Positions 1 to 8,597 of a stretch of 64,000 bases of DNA are shown one piece after another. Each line of letters starts with the position of its first letter. The stretch's first letter is position 1. The position numbers were made by a program, and so were the translations under genes. This DNA is from Planctomycetota bacterium (GTDB taxonomy: Bacteria; Planctomycetota; UBA8108; UBA1146), in the NCBI GenBank assembly GCA_016776905.1, contig JADHSM010000002.1, positions 215,514 to 279,513 on the forward strand, in the 5' to 3' direction. The notes beneath the pieces are model-generated. The model had not been told where the DNA came from. It did no database searches and worked only from the letters and a program-made list of their open reading frames with translations.

Positions 1-1428
1 GAGTGCCGCCAGTCCGAGTACGCGTGATCGGCTTTCATGGGCCTGCTTGGTGAAAACACTAATCGTGATAGGAATCATGGGGTACACACAGGGTGTCACC
101 AAAGCCAATAAGGCGCCGCTGATCGCCAGCAGTACGATTCCCAACAATCCTTCCTCTTCTGCTTCTCCCTGAACATCTTTGCGAAAGGCAGGGATCCTCA
201 GGTCTTCTAATAACTGACCTTCAATCGTGAGCTCTACGATCTCGCCAGAGGAGACCTCCGCTCTATCGAATCGGGCCGAGAGTTGTAAGTTTTCGCCTTT
301 GTAGGAGACCTGATGAAGGTTTTTGGGTTCTCTTGTCTCACTCGACGTCCCAGTCGTGATTTCATTCGAAGCATTTCGAACGACTGGAAGATTCAACTCC
401 AGCCGCTCTTGAGGTAGACACATCTGAACGTCACAGGACATCGATTCCACGATCAGAGGAATCGTCGTTTCGTCGGGTAGCTCTTCGCCCTCAAAAACCA
501 TGGTCAGTTGGAAGCGAGCTTCTTTCTCATGCTCAATACTGGTGGATTGAATCAGGGGATCAAAACGGTCGTGCGCAGGTGTCAATTCCTTGATGGCACT
601 GAGAACAAAGTTGGATTCACCGGCCAAACTGAAACGAGTCGGAAATCCTGATTCCTCATCCATTTCCAATCCGTAGATGTGCCATCCCCGTTCAATCTCG
701 GCGACCACTTCCACAGTGAAGGGCTCTCCAGGCTGGATCCCTGACAAACCTTTACTTTTCCACACCACCGGAGAATCGGGAGCCTGGGCTTCGATGTTCA
801 GATTTACTGCGGAGTCAGAACCTTCCCCAGAACCCACCTCGACTGCCACCTCGATCACTCGGGTGACAGGATTCAAACACTGGGTGGCATCACAGGCTTG
901 ATAGGTGACCTCAAGAACCACCTTACGAGGTCCCAACTCAGCGTCGTCTGGTACGCCTAGAGGAAGCTTAAAGGTGATCTCTCCCTCGTGTTCCAGATAG
1001 ACGCCTTCGTCTGCATCACGCTCATGAGGCTCAGGCTCAATCACATCATCGTACATCTCAAGGTCAGCCATTTCGGAAACGATGATCGCAGTGGGAATAC
1101 CCAATTCACGATCCATATCGATCCCATAAATATGCCAACCCCGATCCATTTTTGCCTGAATCAGAATCTCTGCGCGAGCACCGGGGAGCACCGCTGCGAC
1201 ACCCTTGACCGTCAGTTGAACCGGGTCGGACTCACCAAATGGAGAATCCCCAAAACCGGATTCACCAAATTCAGATCCCCCCAGTCCCTCACTCTCCAAT
1301 TGGTCCAGCAGCCCACCACCGGCCCCATCCTGAGCCGACAGTTCAGGAATCGGACTCAGTACAGCGAGTAAGACAATGCAGGAAGCCCAAGAGATGACTC
1401 GAGAGAAAGAAGGGAACCAAGATTTCAA
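1..1428 (-). CDS. dsbD: DsbD-like thiol:disulfide interchange protein, partial (C-terminus beyond window)
   Basis: This protein would carry electrons across the inner membrane to periplasmic thiol pathways. The reading frame is open from the window edge to a TTG start at 1426-1428, preceded by GGAG at 1437-1440 with an 8-base spacer. Residues 1-31 form a signal peptide. Two DsbD alpha-like periplasmic domains follow, each with the family's CxxxxC pair: CDATQC at residues 179-184 and CDVQMC at 332-337. A membrane segment then begins, and the transmembrane signature TPCVYPMIPIT, with its redox cysteine near residue 447, lies just before the window ends. The duplicated alpha domain is seen directly. 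Whether a C-terminal thioredoxin-like domain follows cannot be known here. The glutaredoxin gene upstream (41 bases away) is probably in the same operon. Confidence 0.88.
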   Translation of the reverse strand, partial: MKSWFPSFSRVISWASCIVLLAVLSPIPELSAQDGAGGGLLDQLESEGLGGSEFGESGFGDSPFGESDPVQLTVKGVAAVLPGARAEILIQAKMDRGWHIYGIDMDRELGIPTAIIVSEMADLEMYDDVIEPEPHERDADEGVYLEHEGEITFKLPLGVPDDAELGPRKVVLEVTYQACDATQCLNPVTRVIEVAVEVGSGEGSDSAVNLNIEAQAPDSPVVWKSKGLSGIQPGEPFTVEVVAEIERGWHIYGLEMDEESGFPTRFSLAGESNFVLSAIKELTPAHDRFDPLIQSTSIEHEKEARFQLTMVFEGEELPDETTIPLIVESMSCDVQMCLPQERLELNLPVVRNASNEITTGTSSETREPKNLHQVSYKGENLQLSARFDRAEVSSGEIVELTIEGQLLEDLRIPAFRKDVQGEAEEEGLLGIVLLAISGALLALVTPCVYPMIPITISVFTKQAHESRSRVLGLAAL

Positions 1429-1469
1429 TGTAGGATCTCCATCAATATTGAACGCCATGAGTTGACTGA

Positions 1470-1751
1470 TTAACGGTTAGATTCCGGCGGACCTGAAATT
1501 GCCTTGAGAACTTCTTTGTCTGGAAACTCTCCACCGCCGGGGGTGTAGGCACGAATCCACTGATCGCCGACGAGAAGAAAAGGAATACCTTTTTTTCCCG
1601 TTTCCTGTTCGAGCCTCTCTGCAGCACCTTCCGTCTTGTCGATGTCGATCACTTCATACTGAATATCATGATTATCGAGAAAGCGACGAGCGACCGTGCA
1701 ATCAGGACACCAAGTAGCACTATAAAGCTGGATACGGACATTCTCGTTCAT
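1470..1751 (-). CDS. glutaredoxin-like protein
   Basis: A small single-domain thiol oxidoreductase of 93 residues. The N-terminus has a beta strand followed by the active site WCPDC (cysteines 15 and 18). Further on are the cis-proline region GIPFLLV and a GGGEFPD segment, as in glutaredoxins and NrdH-like proteins. The start is placed at ATG 1749-1751 because AGAGG lies a few bases upstream; an ATG seven codons earlier has no such site. It precedes a DsbD-like gene on the same strand, so the pair may form a thiol redox unit. No signal peptide is visible, so the protein is probably cytoplasmic. The exact substrate cannot be inferred. Confidence 0.85.
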   Translation of the reverse strand: MNENVRIQLYSATWCPDCTVARRFLDNHDIQYEVIDIDKTEGAAERLEQETGKKGIPFLLVGDQWIRAYTPGGGEFPDKEVLKAISGPPESNR

Positions 1752-2069
1752 AAGACCTCTTTTCAGGATCATCAGGCACGGGGTCTTCCAAGCCGGGCAA
1801 TTCGGGAAGAACAGACCGTGGAAATGTTAGCACATTGGCCCAGATAGGGCGACAGCCCCTGATTGGCAACGATTGGGATTTGACAGCCCCTCATGAGCTC
1901 ACGACGATATGCCCATCCCATTACCCGGCCATCTCGGCCAAATAGTCCGGTGGAGCGACTTGGATGAGGGTACTCTCTCAAGATATCCTGACGCTGTAAG
2001 GGACAACCCAGTTCCCCAAACTAGGATTTTTACAGGGTTCAGTCCCCTGATTTTCAAAAGGAGGCCTCT
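1752..2069. other. intergenic region between divergent genes
   Basis: This 318-base stretch separates the glutaredoxin gene (-) from kdsA (+), so it should hold the promoters of both. No convincing coding region is present; the short open frames here run into kdsA on the opposite strand and resemble no protein. The only clear element is the Shine-Dalgarno sequence AAAAGGAGG of kdsA at its right edge. Confidence 0.5.
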
Positions 2070-2909
2070 GTGGCCAAGATGCGCGAGTGTTTCAAAATTG
2101 GTGATATAGAGACTCCTGCTCCTCTCTGGATCATTGGTCCCGATGTCATCGAAGACGAAGGCTTTGCTCTCGAAGTCGCTCATGTGATCTCCGAATGTGC
2201 TCAACGACGCAATATTCCAGTCGTCTTCAAAGCCAGTTATGAAAAAGCCAATCGTTCCAGTACTGCGGCGTTCCGTGGTCCCGGTCTGAAAGCGGGTCTC
2301 CCCATACTGGCACGAATCCGAGAAGAAACAGGATTACCCATCACGACAGATGTTCATGATGCTGAACAAGCAAAACTGGCGGGCGAGGTTGTTGACGTAT
2401 TACAACTTCCTGCATTTCTATGTCGACAAAACTCTCTTCTCGAAGCCGCAGCTGCAACGGGCAAAGTGGTCAACTTGAAGAAAGGGCAATTCCTGTCTCC
2501 ATGGGATATTGCCAGCAGAGTTGGAGTCCTTGAGTCCGCAGGCGCAGTCGATATTTGGATAACTGAACGTGGTTCTTCATTTGGATACCAAAGATTAATC
2601 AATGACTTTCGCTCGGTACCTGTGACACAAGAAACTGGAGCAGCATTCATTTTCGATGCGACACATAGCGTCCAAACTCCTGGAGGCCCCGAGGGTGTTT
2701 CCGGAGGTGAAAGACACTTCATTCCAGTTCTTGCACGAGCCGCAGCTGCAGCGGGCGCAGATGGCTTCTTCTTTGAAGTACACCCTGATCCTGAAAATGC
2801 ATTGTGCGATGGGCCCAATGCACTGCCACTCGATCAATTAGATGCTCTTCTCAATCAACTCGAGCCTCTCGCGAAGACCGTGAGGACCATTCCGCCGTTA
2901 GATCTCTAA
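2070..2909 (+). CDS. kdsA: 3-deoxy-D-manno-octulosonate 8-phosphate synthase (KdsA)
   Basis: Condenses phosphoenolpyruvate with arabinose 5-phosphate to Kdo 8-phosphate, the committed step toward the Kdo of lipopolysaccharide. Family motifs are intact: FKASYEKANRSS (residues 53-64), TTDVH (92-96), LQLPAFLCRQ (111-120), NLKKGQFLSPWD (135-146), the ATHSVQ histidine, and the EVHPDPE/CDGP segment near the end. KKGQFLSPWD resembles the metal-dependent class. At residue 25, in IIGPDVIE, an Asp sits where metal-dependent enzymes have Cys (GPCxIE) and metal-independent ones have Asn. The start is GTG 2070 with AAAAGGAGG upstream. The length of 279 residues is normal for the family. It is followed after 3 bases by a glycosyltransferase gene. 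Confidence 0.93.
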   Translation: MAKMRECFKIGDIETPAPLWIIGPDVIEDEGFALEVAHVISECAQRRNIPVVFKASYEKANRSSTAAFRGPGLKAGLPILARIREETGLPITTDVHDAEQAKLAGEVVDVLQLPAFLCRQNSLLEAAAATGKVVNLKKGQFLSPWDIASRVGVLESAGAVDIWITERGSSFGYQRLINDFRSVPVTQETGAAFIFDATHSVQTPGGPEGVSGGERHFIPVLARAAAAAGADGFFFEVHPDPENALCDGPNALPLDQLDALLNQLEPLAKTVRTIPPLDL

Positions 2910-2912
2910 ACC

Positions 2913-3683
2913 TTGCCTGCTCGTCCCAGCTCCGAGTGGAAGATCAGGGTTGTGATCCCTGCTCTCAATGAAGAAGCCGCAATCGGGCAAGTCATCGACC
3001 AACTTCCAAAAGAATGGGTCGATTCAATACACGTCGGAGATAATGGATCGACTGACAGGACCGCGGAAGTGGCGCAATCACTCGGAGCAAAAGTGATTCA
3101 CGCTCCAAAAAGAGGTTATGGATCTGCGTGCTTGGCTGCTTTAGACGATGTCCTGCAAACATGTGGCCCAACAAATAAAGAGATCATCGTTTTCATCGAT
3201 GGTGATGCTTCCGATGATCCCTGCCAACTTCCACGCCTCGTCATGCCGCTCATCAACGATGAAGCCGATATCGTTTTAGCAAATAGGGCACACTCCGAAA
3301 TTGACCCGGGATCCCTGACTCTCCAACAGCGATTCGGCAATGCCTTAGCGACCACCCTGATTTACTGGATTCACGGGGTTCAATATAAAGACCTAGGTCC
3401 ATTCAGAGCCTGTACACTCGACATTTTTCAAAGTTTGGAAATGCAAGATCCCGATTTTGGCTGGACTGTCGAAATGCAACTCAAGAGTGCTCGACGTGGC
3501 CTAAGACACCTCGAGATAGATTTACCGTACAGAAAGCGTATCGGTCGATCCAAAATCTCGGGAACTATCACCGGTTCTATAAAAGCTGGACTCAAAATCC
3601 TCCGCTTAATCATGCGAGATCTACTGACAGGCTCTCGCAATGGGAGGATTCAAAGGGCACACTTGAAAAGTGGTCGCTCGTAG
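2913..3683 (+). CDS. family 2 glycosyltransferase
   Basis: A 256-residue GT-A fold glycosyltransferase of the dolichyl-phosphate-mannose synthase-like group. The nucleotide-sugar binding start VIPALNEE is at residues 14-21, DNGSTD at 43-48, and the metal-binding acidic cluster IDGDASDD at 95-102. A basic segment, RKRIGRSKISG, typical of this group lies near residue 210. There is no clear C-terminal membrane pair, so it probably acts at the inner face of the membrane. The start is TTG 2913, three bases after the kdsA stop, which suggests translation coupled to kdsA and a role in envelope polysaccharide or lipid-linked sugar synthesis. Donor and acceptor cannot be read from the sequence. Confidence 0.87.
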   Translation: MPARPSSEWKIRVVIPALNEEAAIGQVIDQLPKEWVDSIHVGDNGSTDRTAEVAQSLGAKVIHAPKRGYGSACLAALDDVLQTCGPTNKEIIVFIDGDASDDPCQLPRLVMPLINDEADIVLANRAHSEIDPGSLTLQQRFGNALATTLIYWIHGVQYKDLGPFRACTLDIFQSLEMQDPDFGWTVEMQLKSARRGLRHLEIDLPYRKRIGRSKISGTITGSIKAGLKILRLIMRDLLTGSRNGRIQRAHLKSGRS

Positions 3684-4044
3684 ACTGAGTGGAGTCTTGC
3701 ACCTGAAAGGCGAGGAATCCGTGGATGGTATTTCCTGTGATCGCTGTAGCAAAAGCCTACTCATCGATGAAGAAGTACGATACCAAGTGAAAGTCGTTGT
3801 TCAGGCTGCGTATGACCCCATGGAAATCTCCACTACAGACTTAGAGAAAACCAGCCCTGACAGTTGGAAATCACTCCTGAAAAAACTGGAAAATCTCTCT
3901 GCCGAAGAAGCTCAAGACCAGGTTTACAGAGAAATAAATTTTGACCTGTGTCCACCCTGCCAAAAAATCTATCTGACCAAGCCCATTCCAGATACAGACG
4001 TATTTGGGTCATCTAATTCGAGCGGCTCAGGAATGTCGACCTGA
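3670..4044 (+). CDS. small protein with two CxxC pairs, unknown function
   Basis: The frame encodes 124 residues from GTG 3670, overlapping the end of the glycosyltransferase. A second GTG at 3721, preceded by GAGGA, would give 107 residues beginning just before the first cysteine pair and may be the true start. The protein has CDRC near the N-terminus and CPPC near the C-terminus, so a single bound zinc is likely. Between them is a mostly helical stretch with many Glu and Lys. No family is recognised. The last 76 bases overlap the end of the asparaginase homologue on the other strand, which is unusual, and one of the two C-termini could be shorter in related genomes. Confidence 0.6.
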   Translation: MVARRLSGVLHLKGEESVDGISCDRCSKSLLIDEEVRYQVKVVVQAAYDPMEISTTDLEKTSPDSWKSLLKKLENLSAEEAQDQVYREINFDLCPPCQKIYLTKPIPDTDVFGSSNSSGSGMST

Positions 4045-5036
4045 ATTTGGCCGACGATTCTTCCTGAGACATTGGTCACCACAGGATTATTCTCACCAAC
4101 CCAACGCTCATATGTATTTTGATCGATCCAGTGAAGTCGCTGCAACAATTCGGGAACAGCATGTATCAAACCTCTATCTGAGCCATCAAGACACTTGAGG
4201 ACGAGAGATCCTTTTTTTCCCCAAATCACCATGACCCCTTCTGCGCCTTCTTTTGCAAGAAAATTTCCAGCGAGATAAGGTCTCCACAACAAGGGCCAAC
4301 GGCCTTCCCCGCTGAAAGCTTTCGGATGCGATGCGATCGCATCGTGAATCTGATTCACTCGGTCGGTGAGTCCACTGCGATCAAGAAACTCAGTTTGATG
4401 CAATCTTTGAAATGCTCGTGCGATCGATATCAATTTCATGTGATAAGTGGGTGCCCCACAACCGTCGACGGATGCGCTGCCTTCTTCGATCTTTTCACTC
4501 GTGAAGAGCTCGAAAATCGCCCTGATGTTTCGTTGTAATGGATGGTCAGCATCAAGATAACTCTCTTTGCTCTGCTGCTGACAGATGGTCGCAAGGAGCA
4601 TTCCGCTATGTTTTCCTGAGCAATTATTACATGTGGAATCCAACAACTCCTTGTTGGCGATGCACATTTGCCGAGCACTTCTTGAAAAGGGCGGGTGGAT
4701 TCCACACTGCAGATCTTTCTCTGAGAGCCCCCCACGCTGGAGCAACCCTCTGACCAATTCTCTGTGGACAGGCTGTCCAGCATGACTCGCACAGATCACA
4801 GCAAGTTCTCTGGGGGTGATGGAGAAGCTCTCTAGGATCCCCGCTCGGAGCATTGCCAAAGCCTGAAACGGCTTCCCGACTGATCTGAGATGAGTCCCCT
4901 CATCTATCGGGCCATATTGCAAAACCTTACCCGAGGCATGATAAGCCACCGCAACGGCTTCATGGAAAGACTCTAGACGGGTCCCGCGGAACACATCGGT
5001 GCGAATAGACCCATGGTTTCCCAAATGACTCGACAT
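3969..5036 (-). CDS. asparaginase II family protein
   Basis: A 355-residue protein matching the asparaginase II family (PF06089 type), which differs from the classical AnsA/AnsB fold. Diagnostic stretches are RSVGKPFQA (near residue 51), CASHAGQPVH, LQCGIHPP, CNNCSGKHSGML and VDGCGAPTYHMKL. It probably hydrolyses L-asparagine or a related amide in the cytoplasm, but the family is thinly characterised. The start ATG has GGAGGA five bases upstream. It lies 19 bases downstream of a large HEAT-like protein gene on the same strand, so the two may be cotranscribed. The 3' end runs 76 bases into the convergent small CxxC gene. Confidence 0.85.
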   Translation of the reverse strand: MSSHLGNHGSIRTDVFRGTRLESFHEAVAVAYHASGKVLQYGPIDEGTHLRSVGKPFQALAMLRAGILESFSITPRELAVICASHAGQPVHRELVRGLLQRGGLSEKDLQCGIHPPFSRSARQMCIANKELLDSTCNNCSGKHSGMLLATICQQQSKESYLDADHPLQRNIRAIFELFTSEKIEEGSASVDGCGAPTYHMKLISIARAFQRLHQTEFLDRSGLTDRVNQIHDAIASHPKAFSGEGRWPLLWRPYLAGNFLAKEGAEGVMVIWGKKGSLVLKCLDGSDRGLIHAVPELLQRLHWIDQNTYERWVGENNPVVTNVSGRIVGQIQVDIPEPLELDDPNTSVSGMGLVR

Positions 5037-5055
5037 AGATTCCTCCGGTCAATAC

Positions 5056-7647
5056 TTACTCCCTGATGGGTTCCTCCTGAGGCTTCTCTTCAGGGGAAGG
5101 GGAGGGAGTCTTTTCTTTAATAGGTTCTGATCGTGCCTCAAGGGCATCTATACGTTCTAGGATATTGTCCCGTTCAGATCGACCTTCCGCTAGCACTCGT
5201 AAGGCACGAACCAAAACAATATCTCCGCTTCCTGGACGACTGGCATCGAGCCGGTCCAATAGCCATGTCCATGGATCACGGGGGAAATAACTATTTCCGG
5301 CTTCTATACCTCCAGTATTGGAAGCAGCCTCCAAATAGATCGTAAATGTATCCACCACACGAGTTACAGTCCCGCCGACAATCGCCTCGGAGACAACGGT
5401 ACGTCCGTCGAGTTCTCTTGCGAGCTGAAGTAATCGGGAAGCGGGTATCTGTACATCATCCGTAAAGGGTGAATCTCCAAGTAGGCTCAGAGAATCGACC
5501 AACTCTTGCCTGAGCGGGGTCCATTCATCTGTGGCGTTCGGAGCTCTCTGGACTAAGTCACCCACAAGTATTTCGAATCTCTTTGCCTGTAGGCGAACCC
5601 ACCGATGAAACTTGAGGGGATCTCTCTCTCTCAAATCTGTCGGTTGACCCTTTGCACGTAAGACAGAGATCAGATCCTCTGATCGCAATGCATCGGTTCC
5701 CCATGATCTGAACTCACCTGATTCATTAAGAACGAATAACTCAGCAAAAATCAAAGACTGATCTGCTGATATCAAGCTCAAGGTCTGCTGGAGAGCCAGC
5801 TTGTAAAGCTCGGAAGTTTCGGGCAACCCGGAGAGAACCTCCATGCAACCATTGATCGCTCCCTGACCACCGATGGAGCCTATCATTGCCAAAGCAGCGT
5901 TACGTTCAGCAACACTCTCGGCAGTTTCCTTGAGAACCATAGAAACCAATAACGGAATCCCTTCAGGAACTCCCAGTCTCCCGATGCCATTGATGGCGAG
6001 AGAGCGCACATTGGATTCTTTTCTAGACTCCATCAATAAACCGTAATACTCAAGAACCCTGGAAATGGAGTTTTGAGGAACTTGGCCAAACACCAAAGCC
6101 TCTAAAACCAATTCGTCGAGCTCGGGTGAAACTTGAGCAACTCGGAAAAGTAATTCGACGGTATCCGGAGAAAACCCAACCGTCCTCGCAGCGAGCACAA
6201 GTCTCCGAAGTTCACCCTCATCTGCGACTTCATCGATTCCCGGTAGGAATCTTTCCAACGCAGCATCGATGTCTTCCACCACTGGCGATCGAAGAGCACT
6301 CGCAGTCTCCAACGCCTCTCGTGCCAAACGACGGGCTCCATTTCGTAAGTTAGGATTTAATCGTGCGATATGAAACTTCAAAACATTGACTAAATTTGAC
6401 TCTGACTCGAAGTCGCTAAATTCTCGAAGTGCGGCCAAACAAAGCAGGGCCAAGTCTTGAAAATCACCCGACCTCTTTGAAGCGTTGACATCCCCATTCA
6501 GAATCAGAACCAATCGATCAAGAGCAGGTTTGAGCAACTCTGTTCTTTCTGCGGGGCTAGTGGCACTTTCTGCACGCATCAAATCTCTAGCGAATTGCCC
6601 GCTTCGAACTATCGCAGCAGAGCGAATCGAGATGGTTTCTGAAACATCCATAGACTCTAGCAACCATGCGAGATATCGCTGGGGAAGACCCGCTTCTCTC
6701 AGATGGCGATCAGCTCGGCTCCAGGTGGCCAACTCTTTCGACCGCCCCGCCTCTTCAGTTCGAGAGACGATGCCTTCAAAAATCGGTTTTGTGTTATTTT
6801 CTTTCCACCATTCGACCCACTTCTCACGACCGAGATCAAGTTTCATGAACTCGTTCAAGGATTTCAACACGACCTCTGAAGAACCATCTTCTGTGGACCT
6901 CAATCGATCGATGGCAGCCTCGACAACATCTCGAGGATCACCCACCGTCAAAACATCAAAGAGACGTCGAATGAGAAGTACATCACTCGCAACACGGAAC
7001 TCCGTGATCAAACGATCGCGAACAGTCTCATCCAGTGCCCACTTTCTGAAACTTCGTTCCACCTCTTCAAGGAAGGGCCAGTTCGCTTCTTGGCGAAGAA
7101 GGACGGTCAAAATCAAGATTCCTGTATTACTATTGGTGATCAATTCATCGCTGAGAATCGTCCGAGTTCTTGAGGGATTTTCCAATGCTTTATCCGTCAG
7201 CAGAGCCAACAGAAGAGGATTAATCCACTCGGGTGCATTTTCTCGCTCTAACCGAGCCCCCAATAGAGTCAGAGCTCTAACCCAGTCCACCGCATCTTCG
7301 GATTCGAAAAAGGATGTCACTTTCCCACGCAAGAGTTCATCCGGGTCTGTTGGGACGCCCTCAGTTTCAGTGGGAGGATCCTGAAGTTCTGGGTCTATCG
7401 ATAAAGTGGTTTTGACTTCCGACTCTTTCGACAGGATCTCCGCAGGAGAAGATTCGGGGATCAAAGCGGGTTCGACGGGATTCACAGGGATTTCCTGAGA
7501 AACGACGGCTAACGAAAAGCCCAGAACGAAACATGTCATCAGTGCTGTGAATATCACCGGGGAGAATCCCAGAGATAGCCGTCTATCCTTTTCGCCGATT
7601 GGTGTGGACCTTATCTGTCTCAAAGAAAGATTCCCCCTGTAAGTCAT
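5056..7647 (-). CDS. large exported HEAT-like repeat protein, unknown function
   Basis: An 863-residue protein with one hydrophobic segment near residues 30-52 (VIFTALMTCFVLGFSLAVV), acting as an uncleaved anchor or signal sequence. A Pro/Glu-rich linker follows, and then a long helical body. Parts of the body read as HEAT-like repeats, for example around VRSLAINGIGRLGVPEGIP and ERNAALAMIGSIGGQGAI. The C-terminal tail is rich in Pro, Glu and Lys. No catalytic motif is visible, so a scaffold role in the periplasm or at the membrane is the most that can be inferred. The first ATG lacks a ribosome site; a TTG at 7621-7623, behind AGGGGG, is a credible alternative start that keeps the hydrophobic segment. 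Confidence 0.8.
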   Translation of the reverse strand: MTYRGNLSLRQIRSTPIGEKDRRLSLGFSPVIFTALMTCFVLGFSLAVVSQEIPVNPVEPALIPESSPAEILSKESEVKTTLSIDPELQDPPTETEGVPTDPDELLRGKVTSFFESEDAVDWVRALTLLGARLERENAPEWINPLLLALLTDKALENPSRTRTILSDELITNSNTGILILTVLLRQEANWPFLEEVERSFRKWALDETVRDRLITEFRVASDVLLIRRLFDVLTVGDPRDVVEAAIDRLRSTEDGSSEVVLKSLNEFMKLDLGREKWVEWWKENNTKPIFEGIVSRTEEAGRSKELATWSRADRHLREAGLPQRYLAWLLESMDVSETISIRSAAIVRSGQFARDLMRAESATSPAERTELLKPALDRLVLILNGDVNASKRSGDFQDLALLCLAALREFSDFESESNLVNVLKFHIARLNPNLRNGARRLAREALETASALRSPVVEDIDAALERFLPGIDEVADEGELRRLVLAARTVGFSPDTVELLFRVAQVSPELDELVLEALVFGQVPQNSISRVLEYYGLLMESRKESNVRSLAINGIGRLGVPEGIPLLVSMVLKETAESVAERNAALAMIGSIGGQGAINGCMEVLSGLPETSELYKLALQQTLSLISADQSLIFAELFVLNESGEFRSWGTDALRSEDLISVLRAKGQPTDLRERDPLKFHRWVRLQAKRFEILVGDLVQRAPNATDEWTPLRQELVDSLSLLGDSPFTDDVQIPASRLLQLARELDGRTVVSEAIVGGTVTRVVDTFTIYLEAASNTGGIEAGNSYFPRDPWTWLLDRLDASRPGSGDIVLVRALRVLAEGRSERDNILERIDALEARSEPIKEKTPSPSPEEKPQEEPIRE

Positions 7648-7846
7648 TTGCGAACTTCATGCTGGCGTATCGCAGGCGCGATGGGGTCTCCAGAAGTCTG
7701 GAAACCTCAAGCCTGAAAACACGGGTTGACTGAAGAGTCCGCCAACTTCGATTCGCCTAAAAAGTAGATCTCGCTTCAAAAAGCGGGGATCGCATTCCCT
7801 AAGTACCGGAATATCAGGACTTGGGGGTAAATGCCAGAAGATCCTA

Positions 7847-8452
7847 CTAGAAGATACCCGTACTGAAGTTGTCATCGGGAGGCGGCATCGCTGCATCCGA
7901 GTCTTCGTCAGCAGGCTCAGGAACCTTTTCTTCCGTCTTGCCCAAGAAACGAGCTTCAGACTCTGCTTTTTCTCGCTTTAACTGCGGTTCATGCTGTTCG
8001 TCTTCAAGGGGGCCTCTGGGAGCTCTCGCAGCCGGCTTTTCTACCGACTTCTCACGGGAGTCTTCGGAGAATCCATCTTCCTGATCATCCAAGAAATTCT
8101 CGTATGCATCGAGAACGTGCTCCTGAATTTCTTCACGGAATTCGGTGAGAATAGGATGAGCGATATCGGCATGCAGTTTTGAGCGACCCTGCTCCACCTG
8201 ATCCGACAGAGAGCGATCGATCGAATCGCCGCACTGATTGCAATAGTGACTGCGGACCACATTCTTGAATCCGCACCCGCCACATCTCACAGTCAGTTTT
8301 CTGCTAGGCATCGCAATAAAGAGCCCTTTGCTCCCTTCGATGACACGGATATCACGGACGACGAAACAATTATCAAAGGTGACACTGCAAAATGCTTTGA
8401 GTTTATCTTCTCGAGATCCTGCCGGACTGACTCGAACTTCTGTGATTTCCAC
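7847..8452 (-). CDS. spoVG: SpoVG family RNA/DNA-binding regulator with zinc ribbon
   Basis: Residues 1 to about 55 match the SpoVG domain closely ([41 protein letters not shown]). In Firmicutes SpoVG is a small nucleic-acid-binding regulator. Unlike the Bacillus protein of about 97 residues, this one continues with a zinc ribbon, CGGCGFKN...YCNQCG. After that come a helical segment containing [17 protein letters not shown] and an acidic, low-complexity tail, for 201 residues in all. The start is placed at GTG 8450-8452 because AAAGGTGAG lies five bases upstream; a GTG three codons earlier overlaps that site. The gene follows ispE on the same strand, echoing the ispE-spoVG neighbourhood of Firmicutes. 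Confidence 0.88.
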   Translation of the reverse strand: MEITEVRVSPAGSREDKLKAFCSVTFDNCFVVRDIRVIEGSKGLFIAMPSRKLTVRCGGCGFKNVVRSHYCNQCGDSIDRSLSDQVEQGRSKLHADIAHPILTEFREEIQEHVLDAYENFLDDQEDGFSEDSREKSVEKPAARAPRGPLEDEQHEPQLKREKAESEARFLGKTEEKVPEPADEDSDAAMPPPDDNFSTGIF

Positions 8453-8597
8453 GGTGCTCACCTTTCATCGGTACGAGGTGGCACACTCCTCCAGGAGAAT
8501 AATGTCCCACTACGTATGTCCCACAATTCGCGCCACGAGATGCTGCAAAAAATCCGATATCGAATATTCACATTCTTATATGCCGGGCGAAGAACCC

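Noticed and set aside
6485..7384. A 299-codon plus-strand open frame inside the HEAT-like protein gene
   Set aside because: Antisense to a long gene with a signal segment; its product is a Ser/Arg-rich sequence with no domain, typical of a shadow frame.
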